A stretch of DNA of 64,000 nt from NCBI GenBank assembly GCA_002189035.1, contig NEEC01000007.1, positions 124,001-188,000 of the forward strand, given 5' to 3'. Position numbers and translations under genes: made by a program. This stretch comes from Utricularia gibba (lineage: Eukaryota; Streptophyta; Magnoliopsida; Lamiales; Lentibulariaceae). The notes under the pieces were generated by a model. That model did no database searches. It was not told where the DNA came from and worked only from the letters and a program-made list of their open reading frames with translations. Below, one piece after another: positions 23,108 to 33,704 of this stretch (position 1 is its first letter; every line of letters starts with the position of its first letter).

Positions 23108-24266
23108 TAAACCTGCCTACTCAAAACCGAAATCACGTCCTTTTTTTTTCCAATTCTTTTACCCCAGAAAACCTAGCACACTGTCTGCCACATCTAATGC
23201 TGTTTGTGTTTCTTTCCTATGAAATTCAATCAGTACATAGAAATGCAAATCTATAACTAACACGCTGACAACACCCAACTTAATGCTACACCCACTCAGG
23301 CCTGAAAGCGTAGCTCATCCTACGGACGCTGCATTCCCAAAAAGAAACACCGGGTGACAGGAGCAGTGAAAAATGACAATCAGATACCGATCCTTCTTCA
23401 ATCATTTTTCCAGATTTTCTCGCTCGAATTACTGTCACAAAGGTGAGCAAGAATTGTTGATCTTTCATAAAAACCAAAAGAAAAAAAGAACCAAAGAAAA
23501 AGACACATCTTTCGATTCCACAGATCCTCTGAAACAAAACGAAATAGATAGCAAAATGGTATCACAGATCACACGGTCGGAGATTCAAAAGATGAGCTAT
23601 ATTAATACAATCAATGCAACAGAACAAACATAATCTCAGACTTCCAGTTTCCGTACTCAGAGTTCATACAAGGTATCGATTTTCAATATAATCAGCATCC
23701 AATTCCTAAAGATCCACTCCAAGAGTCACAAATTTCGATCGACAGAAGAAGCATACAACCGTCGGCAGTTACAAACACAGTAATCGAAGCAAAACCTACC
23801 ACAGCTGAAGGCAACGAAGCCAGCCTCCTCGAAATCGAAAAATCACAAGATAATGAAACAGAAAGCGAATCGGCGAATCGGGATCTGCAGTCAGCGGATG
23901 CTGTGCGTGAGAGATGAGGAAACCAAAAATGGCGGGGACCACCACCGGTCGTTAAGACTTCAAGAAACGGAGCAGATGAATCAAGGGTAGGCTTGGAAAT
24001 TCGCATTCTCAATTGCGTGGTTTTCAATGAAACGTCTCTCTAGAGGACTTTTATAGTTAGGCCCTAGAAAGAATAATAAGAAAAAGAGGGGGTGGCTAAA
24101 GAGTATTTATAAATCCGAGGGTCGAAGTGAAATATATGGAAACTTTAGGATATCGTCTGTGTACAGTTCATACTGCCGATTGATTATCTTCGAATCACGA
24201 CGGGAAAAAAAAAGCGCATTGCGGCGGGGAGGTGGCTGATTCGCCGGCCCAGGCGTACGGGAAGCG
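23108..24266. other. 5' leader/intron of the coiled-coil gene and divergent MinD promoter
   Basis: This region probably holds the non-coding or alternatively coding first exon of the minus-strand gene (about 24030-23800), its leader intron (about 23799-23117), and a compact bidirectional promoter from about 24030 to 24266. No other feature is recognised. Confidence 0.45.
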
Positions 24267-25217
24267 ATGATTTCTTTTCACTGCATTTCGAAACCCTCGC
24301 CATTAGACTGGTTTCCGAGAAAATCTCTCGGAAAGCGTACGAAAGCTCCGTCTCCTATCCACTCTCTTCTCCAGTACAGCCGGAAGCCACAGCTGGCCGG
24401 AGAAACACCTCGAGTGGTAGTTATAACCTCTGGGAAGGGAGGCGTTGGGAAAACCACCACAACCGCGAACATTGGGCTCTCCATTGCCAGGTTAGGCTTC
24501 TCTGCAGTAGCCATTGACGCCGACGTAGGACTCCGCAACCTGGATCTTCTCCTAGGTCTTGAGAATCGCGTCAATTACACGGTTGTGGAAGTGTTGAATG
24601 GCGATTGCCGCCTCGACCAAGCCCTAGTTCGCGACAAACGCTGGTCGAACTTTGAGCTTCTCTGCATTTCCAAACCTCGATCAAAGCTCCCACTAGGGTT
24701 CGGTGGGAAAGCCCTAATTTGGTTGGTTGAAGCACTCAAGAACAGGGAAGAAGGCGCTCCTGACTTCATCCTCATTGACTGCCCCGCCGGAATCGACGCC
24801 GGCTTTATCACCGCCATTACCCCTGCGAATGAGGCCGTTCTCGTCACAACACCGGACATCACTAGCCTCCGCGACGCCGACAGAGTGACGGGGCTGCTGG
24901 AGTGTGATGGGATTAGGGATATAAAGATGATTGTGAATAGAGTTAGGACCGATATGATCAAAGGGGAAGATATGATGTCAGTTCTGGACGTGCAAGAGAT
25001 GCTTGGGCTGCCATTGTTGGGTATGATCCCTGAGGATTCAGAGGTTATCCGAAGCACGAATCGAGGACATCCGTTGGTTCTGAATAAGCCACCAGCTTTG
25101 GCCGGATTGGCATTCGAACAGGCCGCTTGGAGGTTGGTGGAACAGGACACTATGAAGGCGGTGATGGTGGAGGAAGAGCCAAAGAAAAGGGGCTTCTTTT
25201 CCTTCTTTGGTGGCTAG
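24267..25217 (+). CDS. MIND1: Chloroplast septum-site determining ATPase MinD
   Basis: Intronless, 316 aa. The first 50 residues are Ser/Lys/Pro-rich with few acids and act as a plastid transit peptide (MISFHCISKPSPLDWFPRKS). The mature part has the deviant Walker A GKGGVGKTTTTANIG, switch AIDADVGLRNLDLLLG, and Walker B FILIDCPAGID. It also has TTPDITSLRDADRVTGLL, VNRVRTDMIKGEDM and LGMIPEDSEVIRSTNRG. The C-terminal amphipathic helix that binds membrane is seen as KKRGFFSFFGG. MinD with MinE and ARC3 places the FtsZ ring at the middle of the chloroplast. Loss gives misplaced division and few, uneven plastids (Arabidopsis ARC11). All key residues are intact. The At5g24010-type kinase upstream matches the Arabidopsis neighbour. 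Confidence 0.97.
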   Translation: MISFHCISKPSPLDWFPRKSLGKRTKAPSPIHSLLQYSRKPQLAGETPRVVVITSGKGGVGKTTTTANIGLSIARLGFSAVAIDADVGLRNLDLLLGLENRVNYTVVEVLNGDCRLDQALVRDKRWSNFELLCISKPRSKLPLGFGGKALIWLVEALKNREEGAPDFILIDCPAGIDAGFITAITPANEAVLVTTPDITSLRDADRVTGLLECDGIRDIKMIVNRVRTDMIKGEDMMSVLDVQEMLGLPLLGMIPEDSEVIRSTNRGHPLVLNKPPALAGLAFEQAAWRLVEQDTMKAVMVEEEPKKRGFFSFFGG

Positions 25218-25545
25218 ATTACATGCCCCAATTTGTTGAAATAACCTGTATAGAGGAGAACTGCAGTTTCTTCATTGTCTTGATTGTCCTTTGAAAACTC
25301 ACTGAGCTTTTTGTCTTCACTTGCTGCAATTTACTGCTAGCTCGCAGCATTTCTGAGTTTTTGTACTTCTGCAGTTTTTTCTAACTTAATTGTTGATGGT
25401 GCATTGAAAGAAAAACCTTCACCCGCGTGTCCTCAACTTCCATTAACTGATTTGCTCTTCACGGGTTTCGTTCTTCTCTTATAAATGCTTGACATTCTCT
25501 TTTTATTCCTAATGCATCCAGCGCAACACATGATTACCAGAAGCA
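25218..25545. other. Intergenic MinD 3' UTR/polygalacturonase promoter
   Basis: A short spacer of 328 bp between two plus-strand genes. It is T-rich, typical of a 3' UTR and core promoter. Nothing else seen. Confidence 0.45.
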
Positions 25546-27248
25546 ATGGGGAGGCTGCAGCTGTTGGTTCTGGTGGTGGCGATTCTGTGTTGCCTGAACT
25601 TAGCAGCAGGATGCGGAGAGCCCACCCCCACTGAAGGCCAGCATTATTGGGCAATAAGTTGCCGTAAACATACTGCGTTCTTGCCAGATTTCGGAGGGAA
25701 GGGCGATGGTAAGACCTCAAACACGAATGCCTTCAAGGCGGCAATAGCTTATATTAGCAAGCTGGCCTCCGATGGTGGCGGTCAGCTCATCGTGCCCCCT
25801 GGAAAATGGGCTGACGGGGTCATTTCACTTGACGTCGCATTTCACACTTTTCTTACATCAGGGTGCTACTCTTCTTGCATCTCAGGTATAATAAATACAT
25901 AGAGTCCTGGCATGAAGCATTTGAACAAACCATTGACAGAGTTCTCCTGTAAATTTTTTAGGAAGAATCTGATTATCCTGTGGTGGATCCTCTACCGTCG
26001 TACGGAAGAGGAATCGATGTTCCTGGAAAACGATATGCTGCTCTCATCACCGGAACAAACCTCACAGACACTGTTGTAACAGGTGCAGAGCATTTCAAGC
26101 ATCCTTATCTTGTGTCTCAGTCGACTTTGTGGCCACTCATGTTATCTTACAATTCAAGGAAAAAATGGGACCATAGACGGGCAGGGGAAAATATGGTGGG
26201 ATAAGCTCAATGCTCGTAAGCTCAAATACAGTAGGCCAATGCTGATAGAGATCACGCATTCCAACATGATCCAAGTTTCTGACCTTACTCTGATCAACTC
26301 ACCGTCATGGAATGTGCATCCAGTTTACTGCAGGTAGGATCTATAGCCTCAGAAACTTGATCTCCACGAGTGTATAAATTCTTTTCTCACTCTAAAAGGG
26401 ACGTTATCGTCGAAAATCTGACGATTTTGGCTCCCACTCAAGCTCCGAACACAGATGGGATCAATCCAGGTTCACGTTAATTTGCCATTCATTGCATGCC
26501 AAGAAATGTTGGATTGTGATTTCTTGTTGTGCCGATAGATTCCTGCGAAAATGTGCGTATAAGGGGCTGCTACATAGAGTCCAGCGATGATTGCATTGCC
26601 ATAAAGAGCGGACGGGATCAAGTCGGGGTTAAAGCAGGGAGACCCTCTCAGCACATAAGTATCAGTAGAGTCCTCTGCCTTTCTCCTAGAGGTGCTGCCA
26701 TAGCTTTGGGAAGTGAGATGTCCGGAGGGATTGAAGATGTCCGAGCTGACGAGATCAAGGTCATCAACGCCGAATCCGGTGTCAGGTTGAAAACAGGGAA
26801 TTTGGGAGGAGGATGCACTAAAGACATCTATGTGAAGAACATGTTCCTGAGTAACTTGAAGTATGTCTTCTGGCTCACAGGAAACTACAGTTCCCATCCA
26901 AATGGCAGATATGGTCATCGCCCAGTCCCACGAGTTCAAAACATAAACTTCCTGGACTTCCTCGCTGAGAATGTGACGCTTGCTGGGAAGCTACAGGGAA
27001 TCCATGGTGATCCCTTTACGGGGATTTGTATTTCTGATACTTCTATTAGGATGGGCTTGGATTCCTCAGGGAAGAGGATGAAAATTCCATGGAAATGCAC
27101 GGATATTTCGGGGACCAGTAGCCGTGTGTTCCCCAAAGCTTGCCATCTCCTGGTGGAAAAGACGGCCCAGTGCAATTTCCCTCGAGATGTGTTATCTATT
27201 GACAGAGTTGAGCTGAAGAGCTGTTCTGCTGCATTGAAGCCCTGGTAG
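25546..27248 (+). CDS. GH28 polygalacturonase-like protein, one frame slip
   Basis: Five exons: 25546-25885, 25962-26082, 26159-26333, 26399-26469, 26539-27248; about 471 aa. It begins with a secretion signal (MGRLQLLVLVVAILCCLNLAAG), then FGGKGDGKTSNTNAF and the beta-helix. GH28 motifs: NTDG is present; the second motif is SSDDC, which supplies the paired catalytic Asp; RLKTG is in the RIK place. The GHG histidine is absent and the region reads AIALGSEMSGGI, as in a plant clade whose catalytic activity is unclear. Exon 1 becomes out of frame after PPGKW because GGG at 25808-25810 is one base too long; the other frame gives the expected WLTGSFHLTSHFTLFL. All other joins are in phase. The likely role is pectin modification in the cell wall. 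Confidence 0.87.
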
Positions 27249-27377
27249 AGGTTAAATTTTCTCTTCTCATCAGTCGAACTGTCTTTTGTTTCAACGGCTC
27301 CATCGTTTCCATAATATCAAAATTGAAAATACGCAAACAAATAGAAACTGAAACTTGTAGAAGCTTAGATTTCAACT

Positions 27378-30263
27378 TCACTCATCAGAATCTGAACCTG
27401 AACCTGAAGACTCGGACTTGCTCCCTTTCTTAACTTTCTTCACATTTGACGTTTCACCATCTGCCTCATCTTCACTATATTCGCTTTCAATTTCCTCTTC
27501 CTCCTCCTCTTCCTCCGCCTCCTCATCAGCGGCATCATCCCCATCCCCGCCCCCTTCACCCTGAGCAGCAGCCGCACCTCTTGTGCCGGCCCGTGTTCGT
27601 TTCCCGACTTTAAGCTTAATGCTTACTTTCTCATCGCACCCAATCCAAGAGTCACACATCACGTAGCAAGTTAGGTTGTAGTTACCTTCAGCCGAAGCCA
27701 AGAACTTCCCCAACACGAGGCGAGCCCCACTCTTAACTCTCTCAACTGCATTCTTGACAGCTGAGCTTTTTTCCTTTGGACTCGAACCTATAACTTCCAT
27801 TCTTTCCTCAACTGCAATCGAAGCTGCGGTCACTGCTGCTGCTTCGTCCATAAAAGAAACCATCTGGGAGAACCACACGGCATTCGATGACTGGTCAGCA
27901 AGTAGGAGCCAGAATGTTTCTTCCTTGTGATAAGGGTAATGCGGGGCATGGGGCAAAGCACCAATCAAGCCATTTGGACGCTTCAAAGTGATCCATGCTT
28001 CAATTGTCACAAGGTCACCCTCCTGTATGCCTTCTTCGCCTTCTGTCCCACAGGTAACTTCAATTGATAATGAAGGGATCATTTCAATTGCCTTCTCCAC
28101 ATCCGCCATCTCAAGGGGGGTTAAATCCGCAGCTTCTGAGAGTAACTGGGAGCGTTCTTCGATCGGCATTTCCTTGACCTCCTGAAAACTACGTACCTTC
28201 TGCAATGAGGAAATCAGACCTAAGAGGTGCTAACAATAATCCTCCCATTGTTCACCGCGATACTTTTATGGAGTCCATAAGAAGAGGTATTGATACCTTT
28301 CGGGTTATTTTCTTGATTGTTTGATCACTAAAGTGAGGAAGCTGCAAAAAAGGAGCAGTCCCTCTGTTTTCCTAGCACTCAGAGGGATAGCCTGGAAATT
28401 CATAGAAAAAGATATGTGCTTTCAGCAAAGCCTGAGAGGCCGGAATCCATGTTTCAAGAGTAAATCTTTATGTCGCTTATCTTCAAACCAATACCTGAAC
28501 AATGCACTGCGAAAGTTCAATGACTCCAATTGCAGGCCTAAGCCAGCCATGCCCCTTTGAACTACGAGGAACTATTGCCATCTGCAGATACATATAAATT
28601 TACTCAAGAAAGCTAGAAGCGTCAATCACACCCAAAATTAAAAAAAAAAACAATAAAAACGGAAACCTTCAAAAGCTCTTCAAGAAGACGAGGTACAAGT
28701 TCTAGCACACGTTTACAGTCACGTTCCAAGTCCGCAGTTAAAGAGGCAGTTTCACGGATCAAGTGAGCTTGAATCAGAAGTTCTGTCTATGTAATCAAAG
28801 TATAAAACAAGGACACAAATAAAAACCATGTTGGATGGTACGAAAACCTAATCTAAAGCAATTTACCTTAACAAGGGCCGGATGCTGCTTCCAAAACTTT
28901 GCCTGTTCCTTTTTTATATTTTTCAGGTCTAGGTTTAACTCACTTCGCACGGTCATGAACAGTTTCTGAAGGGGTTCATCATCAGATCTCCTAACCGGAA
29001 TCTCCATGAATTCAGCTGCTCTTACCAAGACTTCTATAACTTTACTGCATAGCATAACAGGACGGTTCCAAATTTTAACTACATTTTTCTAAATTTACAA
29101 CGCAAGTCAAAAAATAAAAACTCAAATAGAAGAAATACCTGGGTGCCAAGGAAGGTTTCATGGAGTGAAAATAAGCACCGAGTGTATCATTCTTGACGAA
29201 ATTCCCACTATACTTCGAAGATCTTGCCAGGTATACAACAGCAGCCAACAAGGGTAACAATATGAACACACCAACGATGCACATTAACAGTATTCCGCTT
29301 GAGGAACCATCGATATCCAGAAGAAACTGTGGAAGTGCGATTCCCATTTGAAAACCCTGACAACATGAAGGTCACAACGTAAGACACGCTCCTCTAGCTA
29401 AACACTACAACTCCTAGGTTTGCACACCCAAACATAAGCTTGCATTCTAAATCTTACCTGTCTACCATCTGGATGACCGTACTTCTCATAATTTTCACGA
29501 GAAACTGGATCAGTCAGCGCTTGGTACGCCTTGGATATATATTCCACAAAATACTTATGAGCAGCTGTACAAAGTGAAAAAATAAGGGAAAAAGTCTAAT
29601 GAACGAAAAGGGAGAGAGCATGTCGACTTCCCAATTCAAATCAGATGACAATAATGGAAAATAGCAGTAAGCTAAAAGTAACCTGGATCAGGATTTTTAT
29701 CAGGATGATACTGTACAGAGAGTCTGCGATATGCCTTCTTAACATCTGAGTCTGATGCCCCGGCATCCAATCCAAGGATACTGAATGGCTCGAAGACTTG
29801 ATTCTGAGTAGGCAGAGAAGCTTTAGAAGTAATGATAGATGAAGAAAACACATCTTATGAATCTTCCCACATGTCCCTACATCCAAATGATTTAAAATCG
29901 CAGCATACCTCACGACTTATTGTCTTAATGTAGTATACAAGAATTCCCATCAAGACCCATAGAAGCATCAATGTGAAGTTACCCAATGTTGAAACGTTTG
30001 CAATCTGAAAGATTAACAGAAATGATAGTAGAGTTGCATAGCTTCAGTCGATGTAGGTATCTGAAAGATCAACCAACCCCTTTTAATACTGATTTTCCAT
30101 ATTTCCCTGATCTCATACAATGAGCACATTGGCAGTGGATGCTCTTAGTCTTCTTTGAAGCGGCACGGAATAGTTTCAGGATGGTATAGGGAACCAATGG
30201 CAAGGCGATCATCGACAAGATGAAAATCGGAAACAATGCTTTATTTTCTTCTGAATCTGCCAT
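27378..30263 (-). CDS. ERDJ2: ERdj2 (Sec63-type J-domain ER translocon protein), one frame slip
   Basis: Ten exons: 30263-30078, 30004-29909, 29803-29683, 29564-29458, 29356-29139, 29044-28867, 28786-28667, 28581-28495, 28391-28297, 28199-27378; about 676 aa, near the 687 of Arabidopsis ERDJ2A. Order: two N-terminal membrane spans ([33 protein letters not shown]), a lumenal J-domain with YHPDKNPDP, a third span ([20 protein letters not shown]), then Sec63 domains and an acidic tail ([17 protein letters not shown], ending SGSDSDE). Sec63 partners with Sec61/62 and recruits BiP for protein translocation into the ER; loss of ERDJ2A is lethal in pollen. In exon 9 the frame is lost after SARKTEG: the run CCC at 28360-28362 (+ strand) is one base short, and the next frame gives the expected [11 protein letters not shown]. 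All other splice phases agree. Confidence 0.92.
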
Positions 30264-30769
30264 GAGAAATCCCTAGTCCTTAAGTTGCTTAAACCTGGAA
30301 AGCAATTTCATAGTCAACTCAAGAACACCGGACGGAACGATATTCTGCAGATTCTAAAACAAGGCCAAAAAACAGAGCAGCCAGCGCAAAAACAGACCCT
30401 TGTATCCAATCCACTAAATACCCCACCATGCTCAAATTTTGAGAATTCTTAAATCAGAATGCCCGCACGCAGACTTACTTCAAATCTGTCCAAACAAACT
30501 CAAAGACCTGCGCTTCTTCAACGCAAACCGAAATCAGAGACCAGAATTTCTTGTCCCACGGCAGAATCGTTGCGCGAGAACCCTACCTTCTTCACCTTTT
30601 AATTAACGGTATTGGATTTAGTTACTGCTTTAATAATTTCTTAGGCGAGGGATCGGAATTATGACTACATCTTTTTAACATTAAAAAAAAACAGTTGTTA
30701 AAAGTGTTGATTGACCCAACCCAACCCATTCGCTCTCGATAGAACTGATCCTGCTTCCAATCCGCATCA

Positions 30770-30832
30770 ATGGCGCCTGCACTTTTCATTGACAGTCGCT
30801 TTGAACTCGCGGTTGACCTGTACACGGATCTG
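30770..30832 (+). pseudogene. Possible SGT1-like N-terminal exon remnant
   Basis: The 21 codons from ATG 30770 to a GTTAGT donor read MAPALFIDSRFELAVDLYTDL. They resemble the first TPR helix of plant SGT1 (pattern F-x-D-x-F-x-x-A-V-D-L-Y). The LAEKAKEA block expected just before is missing, and I cannot find the rest of SGT1 (other TPRs, CS and SGS domains) in the next kilobase. It is either a relic exon or chance similarity. Confidence 0.25.
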
Positions 30833-31255
30833 GTTAGTTGTTCATCTTTTCCTGCTTATGTTACGCTACCCTTGCGTGAATGCAATGCTGCTATCATTCT
30901 CAATAAGAAAAAGCGTAGATTCCCGTTCTAGCTGCGGACGGATGTCGGATCTTAGATTAGAATGTTGAAGAAGTTGTTTGTAGTCAAAAGAAAGCTGTGT
31001 TGCGGGTTGGATGTTGGGTGAGAAGCCATCCATCGCCGGCCAAAAGAGCATTTTGGTGGATCAGGAAAGCATCGAAACCGTACTTGTACGTGCAGGTTAG
31101 CTTTCTTTCGAAAACAAGTGTAAAGGAAGATGCGGCCAAGTCCCCGGCGAAGGAGTGACAACCCACATTAAAATTACATACGGAATTAGGGCTCTATAGT
31201 TACCATTTTGCGTTGGCCAAGGCATGTGGCGTATGCCTCCAAACATTTATTTCAG

Positions 31256-31278
31256 AGAGGAGAGGAGAGGAGAGGAGC
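31256..31278. repeat. GAGAG/GGAGA short tandem repeat
   Basis: Several copies of a five-base GAGAG unit in tandem upstream of the MAKR gene. Approximate borders. Confidence 0.7.
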
Positions 31279-31959
31279 CGGAGGAGATGTACGGCGGCCC
31301 AAGATATGGAGATGGGCTAGCCTTTCGCTATCTGCGTGTCCAGGGTCAACAAAGGAACGCCGAGTCAAGGGAGTTTGGAATTGAATGAACCCCTATTTCT
31401 TCAAAAATTTAAAAAAAGGACCATTTGCTATAAATTACACCTTTTACAATAATGATAATGCTATGCATTTTGTTTGTTTACAGCTATGTTATTATACAAT
31501 CTTTTCAAACATTCAAAAAAAGAATCTTCATCTCACCAAAATACGACTAACTGATTCTTGGTGCACGACATGAATTATCATGGGATTTGAATCTAATCTT
31601 TTTGGATCAAGATATTAGGAGTTGTGGAGGGAAGGGTGGGCTGGCCTGGCCAGGATATCAGGGTGTTGCCAAGCGGGTCGAGTCGTTTTCGGTTCCGCAG
31701 AAAAGGCCATTTTCCGGGTCCCCGGTCAGCCGGAGCGGTCCACTTTCTACCCGGATTTTGAAAACCCTCTGGTCCTCCTACTCTACTCTCTGACATCACT
31801 AGTCTATTTTCACCTCTGACCATAAAAACTCTGCATTTGGCATCACTCTCTTTTCCCCCACTACGCCTTCCTGCCTTCAATTCCATTCCATTGCATTTCA
31901 GTCCTTTGTTCGTTTGTATGCCTCCCTCAGGTGCTCACCTTCTCCACGTCTTCTCCTTC

Positions 31960-32787
31960 ATGGATGCTTTGCCGTTTCCCAAGCTCCGTCGCAACCTCTC
32001 CCCCGGAGACGACTATGACGACGAGGAATCGGAGGAGGAGGAGGAGGAGGACAACGACGCCGGTTCCTTCTTTGATCTCGTCTTCGACTCCCCCCTTGTG
32101 GGTGTCAAAGAGGTGCAAATGAAGGACGCCAAATCGAAGCCCTCCTCGCCGGTCACGATTCTTCTCCGATCCCCGACCAAATTCAAGGTGTTCATGCTCG
32201 GATTCAGCCGGAGATCCACCTCCTCCGACGGCGGGGAACCCAAGGCGAGTCCAACCGCCAAGTCATCCAAGCCTCCGAAATGCTGCAGACCGGTTTCCAA
32301 CGGCGATTATTCCGACGTTGTTTCCTCGTCAGGGAAGTCGTTCCCCAAGTACCTGAGTCTGATGAAGAAGCCTTTCCACCACGCCAAGTCGTCCAAGAAG
32401 ACGGAGTCCTTGACGCCTGCAGCAGGTGCGCCAGTCCCTTCCTCCCCGCGGCGATTCTCCGACGGGAGCCGGCGCATCGCGAGTCTCAAGGTGGCGGCCT
32501 GGACGTTGGCCAAAAGCCGCTCCGCGTCGGCGTCGAAAGAGGGTGGCGGAACGCAACCGCAGCTCCGGCGCAGAGACGACTCCCTTCTGGACCACAATGA
32601 GGGAATCCAAGGCGCCATTCTTTACTGCAAAAACTCGTACAACGCTTCTTCCTCCTCCTCCTCCTCCTCCTCCTCCATGGGTAATAATCCATCACACACA
32701 TCAAACCCATTCTCCTCCCCCCGTCACTCTATCACCGTCTCACTCAATCCAATCACCGCAGGGTTGACGAGGGACAAATCCACCTGA
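31960..32787 (+). CDS. Membrane-associated kinase regulator (MAKR family)
   Basis: Single exon, 275 aa from ATG 31960 (MDALPFPKLRRN); another in-frame ATG at 31918 would add 14 residues, and codons further up start only from TTG. Features: acidic stretch (EESEEEEEED), FFDLVFDSP, SPVTILLRSPTKFKVFMLGF, basic Lys/Ser-rich middle (YLSLMKKPFHHAKSSKK), KSRSASASKEGG, then the family signature RRDDSLLDHNEGIQGAILYC and a Ser run. MAKR proteins (BKI1 relatives) bind membrane through basic patches and act with LRR receptor kinases such as those for brassinosteroid or CLE45; membership is clear but the partner is not. The closest remembered group is MAKR2/MAKR5. The sequence is GC-rich compared with its surroundings, with CCT and TCC repeats coding for Ser. 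Confidence 0.85.
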   Translation: MDALPFPKLRRNLSPGDDYDDEESEEEEEEDNDAGSFFDLVFDSPLVGVKEVQMKDAKSKPSSPVTILLRSPTKFKVFMLGFSRRSTSSDGGEPKASPTAKSSKPPKCCRPVSNGDYSDVVSSSGKSFPKYLSLMKKPFHHAKSSKKTESLTPAAGAPVPSSPRRFSDGSRRIASLKVAAWTLAKSRSASASKEGGGTQPQLRRRDDSLLDHNEGIQGAILYCKNSYNASSSSSSSSSSMGNNPSHTSNPFSSPRHSITVSLNPITAGLTRDKST

Positions 32788-33492
32788 TACCCGATTCGAA
32801 ACGGCGTCGTCACAATCCGAATCCCAACCGATCACGGGAGCCATTACATTAAAAAAAAAGAATCAGTAACGGTGGTTGACGCCAGCATCCCGTGTGGTGA
32901 CGTATGAGGAAGGAGGGTAGGGTTTTGGGAGTGGGGTACCGGAAGCAGTGAAAAAAGTAGGTGACGTTTGTATCTTTCTGCCCTCCGCTGTGTAAAAGTG
33001 AGTGATGGGATTCCAAAAAGCGAGCATTGGATTTGGCGTGGCGCAATAATAATAATACCTCCATCCCAACAAAGACACACACCAGTAATTCATTTCATTT
33101 GGAGAGAGACAGAGTCTTGTTAGACGTGGAATCCAAAATTGGAGAAAATCAAGTGTGGAAAAGAAAGATAAGCGGGGGAATATGGAGACATGAGAAGCAA
33201 CTGGGGATGTAGCGTCTTCAGGGGACCAATCTGGTAATTAGACCCCATGATCCTGGACCACATGCCCCCCAGTAATACTTAACGCATCTAAACCAAAAAC
33301 GACGTCACACGCAGATTGTTGTTACCAAATTAATCATGTGATGTGAGCCTGATACGGACCATGGACATGGACATGGACACACACCATCCAATTCATTATC
33401 ATCTCGCCCGGTCTCTGCTGTGGCGATGCCGATTCTGGCATCCGTCCGGTCCAGTATCCATCCAACTGGGCCGAGTCCAGTAGCGCGGGATC

Positions 33493-33524
<32 letters not shown>

Positions 33525-33704
33525 GAAAAATAATATGGTATTGCATTGATTTTACTCTGGCTTTTTTGAAGAAAGTCCACTGCGAGGGGCTTTTTCAGAG
33601 TCCATTTGCAGCACCAGCATTAATTCCTTCACTCTTCTACGCTCGCACCGCGCTTCAACAAGATTCTTGACTTGAGAGACGCCACCAGTTCTTAGTTGCT
33701 TGCT
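32788..33704. other. Intergenic MAKR 3' region/reticulon promoter
   Basis: About 0.9 kb without a gene. It contains a triple ATGGAC repeat near 33359-33377 and a long poly-T tract at about 33498-33524. Confidence 0.5.
33498..33524. repeat. Poly-T tract
   Basis: About 27 consecutive T residues upstream of the reticulon gene. It could be a relic poly-A tail on the minus strand or a simple homopolymer; no retroelement body is visible beside it. Confidence 0.8.

Larger units (their letters stand above)
30264..31959. other. Intergenic ERDJ2 promoter to MAKR promoter
   Basis: About 1.7 kb. It contains the ERDJ2 5' region, a possible SGT1-like first-exon fragment at 30770-30832, a GGAGA-type repeat near 31256-31278, and AT-rich DNA near 31400-31560. 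The MAKR promoter follows. No complete gene is supported. Confidence 0.4.

Noticed and set aside
33498-33524. Poly-T as the tail of a retrotransposon on the minus strand
   Set aside because: No element body, target-site duplication or protein remnant was seen beside it.
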